A stretch of DNA of 64,000 bases from JBBSJZ01 sp041751935 (GTDB lineage: Bacteria; Planctomycetota; Planctomycetia; Pirellulales; Pirellulaceae). A program made the translations under genes and the position numbers. Below are positions 22,001 through 34,000 of this stretch, in pieces. Under the pieces are notes generated by a model. The model was given only the letters and a program-made list of their open reading frames with translations. It searched no databases and was not told the DNA's origin. Location of the stretch: assembly GCA_041751935.1 (NCBI GenBank), contig JBGSIA010000068.1, positions 3,478 to 67,477 on the forward strand, read 5' to 3'. Position 1 is the stretch's first letter, and the number at the start of each line of letters is the position of its first letter.

Positions 22001-25000
22001 TAGTTTTGTGCTGACAGGTCAATATCAACGCTCACACCACCATCGTAGCGATAGTACGCACCCACTGTTCCGCCAGCGTTATGTCCAGCGATGACGCGGA
22101 CGATGTCGCCCGGGTCAATGTCAACGGTTCCATCGATTGCTTGTGAGTACTCGATCGTGTAAGCCTTACCATCGGCATAGACCAACGGATCAGACGGCGT
22201 GAGCCGCACAAGGGCCTCGGACTCCAGTAACGGTTGTGCATCGCGGAAGTTGGTCGTCTCCCATTTGAAGCTGCTATCTTTAACTAGCAGATCGCCGAAA
22301 GCATTGTCGCCGAACAGATTGAAACTCTTTTTCTCAAACTTCTGGACGACGATCCGCGTTTTTTCTTGTCCCTCGACCCAGACGTATTGCAAATCGCCGT
22401 TACCGGCGACGTCGGAGTATTGGTCGGCGACGCCCGGGTAGTACGACGTTGTGGAGACGTTGCCGGTGACCGCCGGTGCGGTGAGGACGTAAGTGATTCC
22501 CGAGACTTCGTTGCGCGTCGTGGCAGTCGCCGATGGCGGTGTTCCGAGGTAGTTTTCCTCAGTAATCCCGTTGGCATCGCGGCGGAAAACGGTCTTGGTC
22601 AGCAACGACGAATCAATCAATATGATTTCGCCAACGCGATTGGTCGTCGTGTCCACTTCGCTAAGAACCAGCTTGTATTGGCTCTGGTTATCGATATCGA
22701 TGTTGGCATAGCCAAACGCCGAGACAAGTCGACCGTTACCCGTGGAGAACAATTCGCCAGCAAGCGTGATTCGTCCTCCGGTGGGATTGATTGGGTTGAT
22801 AACGATCGCACCCTGAGCGGCGTCATAGTATCCGTTCACGGGGATCGGTGTTGCTCCGGCTGTCGTGCCGAAATCGATTCCGGTCAGCGGCGTTCCGTCG
22901 GACTTCAGCAGCGATGAGGTTGTCGAATTTTGGTGGAAGTTCGCACCGACATTGACTGTGATGGTGTCGACTCCGCTTTGGATCAAGCCGTTAACGTTCA
23001 GGTAACGCGCTGTCACCGTGATCGCGCCCTGGGCAACGATCTTGGACTCGTTTTGATCGATTGACGATTGCAAAGACAGGTTACTTGCAGCAATTGGCAA
23101 CCGGAAAGTGAAGCCAAAAATCTTCACCGTACGGTATTGGGGCACGTTGATTGCATTGGCATTTTCAAAGGCGCGCGTGACGGTGTTGCCCGGTACGTTG
23201 AAGACGCTGGCGCGAAGCGGTTGATAGTTGATGTATTGCCGTGGGTCGCGGTTCGTGTGCAGCCAATCTTGGGTGTTGAGATTGAAATCGCGGCCGGAAT
23301 TGATCGTGACACTACTTCCGCGAACATCCCCACTCACATTGATACTTCCCGCCGGGTTACTGATCGTCACGATCCCGTTTTCGTTGACGACATCGCCGAG
23401 CATGTACAAGTCTTGCGGCGCGCTACTGGGGCTTGCCGACAAACCGTACTGAGCAAACTGACTCGGTGGCAGCGGGCTGTTGGTGATCGAGATCACGCCT
23501 GTGCCAAAACCGTCGCCAGTGACCTCGGTCACATCCGACGGAATCTGCCAGTTGATGAATAGGTTGCCGGGAGTGAGCTGGGTCAACTCGTCCTCGATCA
23601 CCACGACACGACGATTGTCCCTTACGATCGCGTCAGCAACAATCGGGATGAACGGCGTATGATTCGCGATGGTGATGCTTGATCCAGACCGTGCAACAAT
23701 CTCACCGGCACGCGTATTGGTACGGCTTTCGATAAACACACTGCCGGGTGCCGCATAGACATCGGGCATGTCAATGAACATCGCATCCAGCTCTTGCCGA
23801 ATGACGGTGATCGGTACGGTCACACCGTTCTGGATCGTGTCAACGGATTCGATCAGCCCCAGGTCTTCAAGCGTTCGGTCAATCTGTTCCAATTGAACTT
23901 GGTATCTTGCAAGCGCCTCGGGGTTGTTCGAGTGCGATGCCATGAACGAAAGAGTTTCTTCGCGTTGGGCGACGAGCAAATTGCCAACATTGCGATACGA
24001 CAGCGTGGGACTAGCAATGTCGGGGTTCTTGATCATGTAGAACTTGCCGTTCAAATCGGTGGCAAAGTTCTTTCCGATGTCGCTGTCGTAAATCCCAACA
24101 TCGGACGCATCGTATTCCGCTTGCCCGACCGGTGGAGCCGACACGGTGTAACCTTCTTGGTCAGCGAGAAAAGCGTCGACTTGGCTCGTTTGGTACGCCG
24201 TGAGTGGAAGCCATCGCGAAGTGTCCGAATAGTCCTCTGTATCCAAGACAACTTCGACGGAATCAACCGTGTCTGGCACGAAGCGGTAGTACAAGCCCAC
24301 AGTCCCACCGCCATTTGCGTTCGCCACGACTTTCACAACCGTTCCGGTCGATACACCAAGCTTGACCGACTCGAGGTTCAATGGCGAGAAGTGATAAGCA
24401 ATCTCTGGATCAAGCGTCAGGCCTTTTCCTTCCGCCCAGGTGTAGTCGGTGGCCGAGAACATTCCGGGGTCTTGTTCGGTACCAGCAAGATTCGGATCGG
24501 CAAGAGCCAATCGGGCGGGGTTGAGCGCATCGATCACCGTGCTTCGTACCGCAAGTACGGATTTGTTGTATAGACCTGCTGTGATCTCAGACCCTGCGGC
24601 AACGTTGACGTTGGACGTTGGGTTGATGTCGACATTGCTGCCGACACTGTAACCATAAGGAACTGCGGACAACGACATCACCATGCCATCGGTGGTCGCC
24701 AACACTGGGATATCAAGGCTCCGCTCGGCAATCAAGTTGACATCCTTGAAGCCTTCGACGACTGAGTTTCCAACAACGTTGACGGTATTGTTCCAAGTGA
24801 CGTTGGCGTCTGGCGTTCCCACGGCGATTGATGGGCCGAGTGAGACCGTTGTCAGTTCGATGTTGCTGCTATTGTCGATCAAATTCGGGACTTGGAAGCT
24901 ATCGCGGCCAGCTTGAAGACGAACTTCACCACCACGAATGTGCGCGCCAGACAGGTTGATCGTGTTGCCGATCGTGGAGTTGGCGTTCGCATCGGCACCG

Positions 25001-28000
25001 CCAGCGACATTCGCTCCGGCAGCAAACAGATTGCTACTGGGACGCAGTGCACTATCGGTTTGTGTCGCCAAAATCACGTCACCACGGCGATTGATGAGCG
25101 AAGCGCCCGTGACGTTGATCGCAGCGTCCGTGTAGGAATCCAGATTGCTGATCCCCGTCGTGACTCCGTATCCCGAAACGGATTCGATGCGTACAACATC
25201 GTACGCCCGAACGCGAGTCTTTGCGTCGATCTTCAAAATCCCGGGGTTCGCGTTGTCACCACCATTGACGTCAATCAATGCTCCCGGTTGGATATCCACC
25301 GTTGCCGTGAGGTGATTGCTTAAGGTGCCAATATCGGTACTGCTCGTGAGAACCGTGACGCTCGCCAGCCCTGCGGAACCGCTTCGCAAGTTCGAATTGC
25401 CGACGTCGCCGTCCTTCTCGACATTGTTGTTTGCACCAATGATGACGTTCGTTGCAAAGACCTGTGCTCCGCCTGCGATTTCGACTCGCGCGTCGCCGGT
25501 AAGTGTATTGCTTGTTCCACCGCCAGCACCTGTTCCCAGGCCAACGGAGTAGGCGTCTGCGGATGAATCTGCCGCTTGTGTGCTTGAGGAAACAATCCCC
25601 AGGGCACCGGTATTGATCACGGCGCCAGTGCCAATGCGTGCAAGAGTTTCCTGATCACTGGTGACGGAGGAGTCTGCGGCGCTGGCGCTGATCACACCGC
25701 CACCTGCGGCGATGGTTTGGGCGAGCAGATCGTCGAACGTCTGGGCTTGCAGCGAAATACGCCCGGCATTCACGATCGAGTTATTACCGATTTGTGCAAT
25801 GACTTCCTTTACACTTGTGCCGCGACCTTGAGTGATGTCGGCGGTCATCGCACCCACAGCGATCGCTCCAAACGCTCCACCGTTGGCGACGGCTCGAGCA
25901 TGATTGTTTGCGGTTGCGGAGATGGTTAGCAATTCCGCGGCTTCGAGAGTCGACCCATCCGCCGTGGCCGTGACCGAAGTCGAAATCTCGGCATCTGAAT
26001 TGTTTCCTTGTGCGCCAACGAGCGACGCCGACACTCCGACAGAGGTCGTTTTTTCGACGTTCGCATCGCTATTTGCAACGATCGTGACTTCATTGCCGCT
26101 GAGAGTCGAGTTCGTGACAATGGAGCTGATCGTGCTCGAAATCGTGTTCTCGACGAGTGCGACTCCAAGTGCAGCTCCGAGGCTGATCGCGACGGTGACA
26201 CCAGCCGCATCGGCACTGAGTTTCGCGTCTTCGTCAGCGCTAACGGTAACGAGACCATCGGCCATGACTGGGATGCCGCCCGTAACTGCCGCGGATACGG
26301 TATTGTTGATCACATTCTTCAGATGCAAACCGCCGCCGCTTGCCGTGAAGCCGCCTGCAGAGACTGACGCAGAGACACCCGTGACTTGCTCTACATGTGC
26401 TTTCTCGACATTAGCCAGCACTTCAATATTGTTGCCCGCGACGATGGCGTGATCGGAGTCACCGTCAATCCAAGCTTGAACATCGTTGTTGATCGTGTTG
26501 TCGATAAGCGTGACGTTGACGGTCACTGCTGCGGGTGCAGCGGCTAGCGCTGCACCATAGGCCTCTGCCTTCACAATCGTTGTATTCGCAATCGCCTTCA
26601 CATCGATGTCGTTACCAGCGATCAAGTTCGAGTTTTCCACCCAAGCATGTGTGTCGCTGGCTAACGTTGAACTGCTTGTCGCACCACTTCCTGCGGCTGC
26701 GCCTCCGATACCCGCGGCGATCGCAACGCTTCCGGCTGCGGACGTGGTGCTCAGAGTCTCGGTTGAGTTCGCTATCGCTTGCAAATCAGTATTGGCGGCA
26801 ACCATGGAGTCAACTATCGACGCGTAAACACCGCTGCGATCGGTACCGGTTGCACTCTGATCACCGATCAAGTTCTCTGCGATCGAAACACCAATTGATC
26901 CAGCACCAGCGAACGAGCCACCGGCAACAGCTGCCGAAATCGCAGCGACTGTTGAATCAATGTCGGAGTCATTCGATGATGAAACGATCACGCTTGCCGG
27001 TGCAATTCCGGCGAGCGTTCCCAGACTGTCGTGGACATAGATACCATCGGCGGTAACGTCACTCGAATCGATCGTCGCGGTCACTCGATTCTCGATCACG
27101 TTGCGAGCCTTTGCGCCAGCACCCGAGAATGCGCCGGAAGCGCCGCCGCTGAATGCGAGCGAAACTGCAGCCGCCGCCGACAAAGAGCTTACCGTAGCGT
27201 CTTCGCTCGCACTGATATCGACGTTGCCGCCACGCTCGTTCGTGATCCCTGGAACATCAATCACTTGCGAAGTCGGGTCCCCAAACTCGTCGACACCTTC
27301 AATGGTGATCTGTGCGATCGAGAGGTCAGCGAGTCCAGTTGTGACGATGCCGCCGTCCACACCGTTGATCGAGGCATCGACGATATTGTTGATTGTGTTT
27401 TCGGCGATTGACACACCGATGGCGATCCCCAGTGAACCGCCGGACGAGAACGCTGCCGCTACCGATACCGCAGCAGCTTCGGAATCGATGACGGAAGTGT
27501 CGTCCGCAGAAACGTTCACCGCAGAAGTATGGATCGTAGGGACGTTCGTGCCAATGAAGTTGTGAAGTGCATCGTTGCTGAGATCGCGGATGTACTCGCC
27601 ATCGACGCCAAGGTAAGGAACGATGCTGGGAGCAAGCCCGTTTCCATTGATCTGCGCCACGACGTCCATGGCAATGCGGTTGGTAACGCCAAGGCCGGCA
27701 CCGGCTAGACCGACCGAACCACCACCGGACCCAGAGATCGCCACGCTTGCTGAATACACGCGAGCTTCGATATCGCTGGCGGCGACGGAGTTCACATCGA
27801 GCGTCCCAGCGGCAATGATCGATGAATCTTGAACGATCGCGTGCGTTTCGGATCGATCGATACTCACGTCCACGCGTTTCCACTTCGACGGATCATTGAA
27901 GTCGATATGCGAGATCCAGTTATCCGCGTTTGCGTCACCGGCGTCTGGGTCACTTAGCGATGCTACTCCCAGGTACTCGTAAATGTCTCCGCCGCCCGGC

Positions 28001-31000
28001 CCTTCGGCAACTTGAATTTTGTCTCCTGTGCTGATCACGATGCTTCGTGGCGATGCAGTGGTGAAGTCAGGCGTTACCGACGGATTGTTGCTATAACCAA
28101 TCAAGTTGCGTGCGAGAGATACGCCGATCGCTGCACCAACCGCACCGCTACCGCCACCAGCTAGCGCGACCGCAATCGCAGCAACCGTCGAGTCGATATG
28201 CGCATCGCTTGAAGCCCCGACGTTGACATCTCCTGCCGCATTGATTGTCGCATTCTCTATCGAAGCAAGTGTATCGGCGGTAATCTCGTTGGTAGCTTCC
28301 GCGCCAGCTCCCGCGATCGCACCTCCACCGCTGCCGGCGAAGCCAGCCGCAACGCTCGCCGCGAACGCCAGCGAATCGATGGAACCAGTCGACGTCGCAG
28401 TGACGTTCACCGTATTGACCGCACGATCCCGGAAGTTAAATGTCACGTCATGCTCCGGTACCGTTTCCGTTTCAGGCACGGTTACGGTTGCGGATGCAAT
28501 TTGTTGCAACGATACGCTGTCAATCGTCGCCACCGTTTGCGTATCAATCACGTTCTTGGCTAAGCCGACCCCGACAGCAACAGCAACTCCGACATTGCCA
28601 GCGACTGAGATGCCCAGCGCGGCAGCACCGGCGAGTGAGCGAATTGCCGCGTTGTCTTGCGCAGCGACGGTAACATCGTTGGCGGTGAATGTACCCGAGG
28701 CAATGTTTTCTAACGAAGCAATAGCATCCGCAGCGATCTTATTCACCGCTTGGGCTCCGGCGCCGGTTAGCGCCAGTGCGTTGCTTGATCCACCGCTAAT
28801 GGCGACTGAAGCCGCGAAGACAACGGTACCGATTTGTTCGCCACTGACTGCATTGACTCCCACCTCGCCGCCTGCGTCAATCGATGTGCTGTCGATCAAT
28901 GCAGTCGTTGACGCCGCGTCACGGTTGCCGCTGGAGTTGAATCCAATGAAGTTATGAGCAACCGCAGCTCCGATCGCGGCGCCGGCGGAATTCGAACCGG
29001 AGATCGCAGCAGCGAGTGCTGCGGCAACGACCGTCGATGAAATCGCCGCCGTATTGCTAGCGGCTGCGTCGACGTCGCCTGTCGTGATGATCGAACTGCT
29101 TTGAATCGTCGCGTTGACTTTATTCGTCACCACGTTCTCGGTGAATGCACCACCGCCAGCGACTGAGAGTGCCGAGCCACTGCCGCCACCCAAGGACAAA
29201 CTCGCGGCGACCGCCATTGCAGAAATGGATGTGTCAAAGACGACTAGGTCCGAGCCTTGTTGCCGAATCGCGTAGGTCTTGCCACTGAGTTCGTCGGCGA
29301 ACAACCATGACCCCTCAGCAATCTTGGCGAGCTTGACGCTACGCTCGTATCCGGTTGGCAGCGTTTCGCCGTCGTTGTCGAGGATTTGTTGATAGATGCG
29401 TCCCAGTATCGCATCGTCATCGGCCTGATCAATCGCGTATTCATTGCTGACGGTTTCTGAATCGTCAGAGTCTTCGCTCGACGCGTCATCCAACTGTGCC
29501 GCAGTGACTGCGTTGATGCCGGTTTGTGCCAATGTTAGCTTCTCATCGCCGTAGGCTTGAGCGCTCACTTCCACATCGGTTGCTTGAGTAACAGAGCTGT
29601 TGGCGAGCAGCGCTATCACGTTGTTGTTGATTTCGTTGAAGGCGATCGAAACACCCAAAGCGATCGCTGCTCCGTTGCCGGTGCCTCCGGCGAGAGAGGC
29701 TGCGGCACCAATGGCGTCGGTGCGAATCGCCGACTGATCTGTCGCAGTCACCGCAACACGATCACCGGCATCGAGCGTACTCGACGCGGTCACCGTTGCC
29801 TCGACATTCATCGTGATGGTGTTGCGCCCGCCTGCACCCACTGCCGCGACGCCGACGGTTGATCCCTGAGTCCCAGCGGCGATGGCGATCGCTCCGGCAA
29901 TGGTCAACGCGTCAATCACGACTTGATCTTGAGCAGAAACGACAATTTCGTCGCCGGCGGTCAAATCGCTGTTGATCACGCGTGCGGCAATTTCGCTTCC
30001 GGATCCCTGACCAATCGTGTTGATGGCAACCGCAGCGCCCAGTGCACCGGAGACGCTTCCCGAGCTGCCGGCTTGTGGCCCCTTGATTCCCAATGCAACA
30101 CCACCTGCATCGCTGATGATCTCCGAAGTATCGACGGCGCCGAGGGTAATTGCTCCAGCAGCATCGACCGTCGATTGATCCACGATCGCGGTTGTTGAGC
30201 CGTCAATCGTGTTCAGTCCAACGGTGCCAGCGAGCCCGAATGATCCTGCACCGACCGAGAAACCGACAGCATGAATGCGTGGATCACTCGTGCTTGAAAT
30301 GGTGACATCTCCACTACCCGTCGTCGTCACGTCGCTGTTGGTGATCGACGCCCCAGCCGCAGAGGCGATATCGTTGATCCCGACACCAGCACCAATGCCG
30401 AGTCCCTTTCCGATCGTGATCCCGACGCCACCTCCAATTGCCAGTATTTCCTGCTCATCAAGACTCGTGACCGTCACATCGCCAGCGGCATTCACATTTG
30501 CCCCGTCAATCGAAGCGTCAATCGTGGTGTCGATCGTGTTCCAAGAGAATGATCCAGCGATGGAGCCACCATAATTCTTGTCGCCACGTGCTCCGGTCGA
30601 TGTTTTCGCAATCGCTAACCCAGCACTGAAGGCGTACAGATCACCGGTTCGCTCGGCATCTATCGATACGTCGCCAGCGCCGGTAACGGTTGCGTGACTG
30701 AGGGTCGCTGTCGTCGCGGTGTCGATGATGTTTCGTGCAAAGGAGCCAGCCAGGCCTACGGCGGTGTTGTCGGCTTGGACCAACGACGCCGCACCGGAGG
30801 CGGCAACGATGTACGCCGTATCCGTCGCATTGACGCTCAAGTGGCCGCCGTTCATGTGAATTGTGCCAGTGGTATCAACGATCGCACGTGTCTCGTGGCT
30901 GACTTCGTTCCACATCGCATCGCCAGCTAACCCCAAGCCGGATCGCTTCGCCGTATCGCCTGGTCCCACACCGCCACCGCTTCCGGCGGCAGGAGTCGCG

Positions 31001-34000
31001 CCACTCGCAACAGCATCTTTCTTGGTGTTCGATGTCGACACGCCAGCGATACCGATCGTGTACAGGTAGCCGCCCGTGGACGCGTCAACGTTGACTTCGT
31101 GAGCGGTAATATCAGTCGTCTTGGTTGCGTGAATATCGCCAGCAAAATCGGGTCGATCGCCAAGGATCGCCAGCGTGACTCGGTCACCATGGACAATTCC
31201 AACCGAAACGCCGACGCCAGCGGTTTTTGCACGTTGCACACCACCGACAAAGCTAATGTTCTTCTGTGTCGACTCCGCGCTAATGTCCAACATACCGGTT
31301 TGGATCGAAACTCCATCCTGGACGTGCGCAATCGTCGTGCTGTTCTGTTCCAGATAATCCAACGCCCCCGACAGTCCCACGCCACCCGACTTGCCAGACT
31401 GGGCCGAAGCCGTCAACAAGAACAAGTCCTCTTCGGCGCTGACATTGAGCTTCTCGTCGTCTCCGGTGCGTACCATAGCACCTCGACGAATGACCGCTTC
31501 GGTGTGATTCTCAATTCCCGTGATCACAAACGAGCCGCCGATGCCTGCTTTGCCCGCTTCGTTCGACTTGAGCAATCTATCGACAGACTCCTTGATCCCA
31601 TCTGGCTCAATCGGTCCAGCTCCCTGAATTAAACGCATCTTAATGTCTGCGCCGACATGAACCGCTTGGTCGTTGGTCTGCAATGCAAGCTTCTGATTGA
31701 CCTGGGCATCTTCACCGATAATCGCAGTCGATGTCGTATGATAATTTGACATGACAAGTGCACCCGTCACCGCAGTGCGAGCCGCTGAATCATCGGGCTT
31801 CGCTTTGTCTTCGGAGACGGCGGCTGTACTCGCGCCGCCATTGATGAAGTGGATCGAACCGAATAAGGTTTCAAGCAACTCACGCGATGTCTCGGCAAAC
31901 TCGCGGTCACCTTGAAGCGTTTTGATGAAGTTGTCGAGTGTGAGATCACCGAGGAAGAACGGATACTTTACAAGGGAGCTGATCGTCGATTCGTAGCTGG
32001 CGTCGATTTTCGCGTTGCTATCGATCAACGTGTTCGCGGTGTTCGTGTAATCACCGAGTGAGATCGCAACGCCGCCCGCGAACTTAGCCTTCGAGTTCCC
32101 ATTGGAGTCATTCCCAGGAGTCGACTCAACCGTTCCAGTCGCCCGAGTGCTGATCTTGTTAACGATCTCGGTGGTTACCGTAAGGTGCGCTGCGGATTCA
32201 ATCTCAGCCGCCGAGCCAACCGTCGTTGTAACAACGTGCGAGACATCGTTGACCGATACTCCGGCGCTGGCGCCGAACGTTCCCGACGCATCGTTACCCT
32301 TCGTCTCAGACTTCTTTGTCTTGCTTAGATTCCCGACCAACTTTCGCGCCACCGAACTGACGCCTGACTTAACACGGTCTTTTAAGCTGCGAGCATTGGG
32401 CTCATCACCGACTTCCGCCGCACCGATGGAAATATTTTTAGACTGCAAAGTGCTGGCGATCACCACGCCCTGAGCATTGCGGATGTTCGCAAAGCGATGC
32501 TCGGTATCGTCGCTGGTCGATGCATGAATGGTCAAGGGTTGCGCATCGATTGCACTCTCCGGTGACTCGCTCAAACGAATCGTATTCGCGTCAATCACAA
32601 CCACGTAGTAGGTCGCTGCGTCTGACAATCCACCGATCGGTTGGTCCGGCAGCGACACCATGCGTGTGAACGAAAACGCGTGGCGGCCGCCGATCGCCGC
32701 GGATGTCAAATCAATGTCTGCGTCGGCCATCGTTTGCAAGCGAATGTGATCCGCATCTGCGACGACGATCTTGTACTCCGTTCCTGGGGTCAATCCGCCG
32801 ATGCTCTGTGTCGCGCCATCGCTGAGATAACGTACGACATCTCCAGTATCAAATCCGTGACTGACGATCCGGATGCTATCGCCAAGTACGTTGTTTCCTG
32901 GGTTAAAGTCAGAAACAACGACCGTCGCTTGGTCGGTAGGATTGAACGAAACCAGACCGCTGGGGTTCGTTCCTGTCAAGCGATTCGGAGTGAAGTTCAA
33001 CGTCCGCTCGACCGTAGTTCCGTCATCTGGATCAAGGACTTCGATCGAGTGCGTCACTCCAGCAACAGCGCCCGCTGCAAAGTCGATCGCGGCCGCTGGA
33101 ATATCTCCCGTGGGCGTGACCGGACGAAGCCCAATGCGGTTCCCGTTGATTTCGACTACTTCATAAGTCGCGTTTCGACTCAGCCCGCCAATTGATGTCG
33201 CTGCGACGGAATGTGTGTAACGAACTTTGTCTCCCTCGGCGAGATCGTGGCCCGGCAAGAAGATCGTGTCCTCATTGAGATTGGCATCACCAGGGACGAC
33301 TGACAATGTGTGCTGGCCCAACGTTGCTGTCGCAGGTCGAGTCAATTGCAGCAAAGTCGCGGCCCCAGCGAGCGGGTCAGTGGAGCTCAAGCTGATCTTG
33401 TTCGTGTCAACCGAATCAACAACGACGTAGTAATCGGTCCCAGTTGTCAAGCCACCTAACGAGATAGCAGTGTCGTTGTCATAGGTGACTTTGGTTCCCG
33501 TTACCAAACCGTGTCCAGGAAGCAACAACGTGTCAGCAGCCTCGTCAATCACAAAGTCGGTTCGCGTCGCATCAAACTCAATTGACGTAGTGGTTGATGT
33601 GAATGATTGATAATCGTTATCAAAGTAGCTGCCAACGAGATTGTGCTGCGTTCCACTAAGTGCATTGGCGCGCGAGTTGGCGACTTGGATATGATTGTCA
33701 TCGATGCGAATCGCAAAGTAGTTGCCGCTGTCGGCCAATCCGACCGATGGCGAGCCTGGCGTGTTCGCGGTGCCCGCGGTACGACCCGCGAAGTACTGGA
33801 TCGGTTCGCCCGTAAACAAACCATGATTTGGAACTAAGATCGTATCGGCGGCAACGTCAGCGATCACAGGAAGAAAACTATGATTGACGCCGGAGCCAAG
33901 CGAGGTCAGGTTCACTCGGATGCGAGCATTGAAGTTTGCTGGTGAACTCGCGAGCGAAATACTGCCATCATCATTTTGCAGCACGTAATAAGTGGCATTG

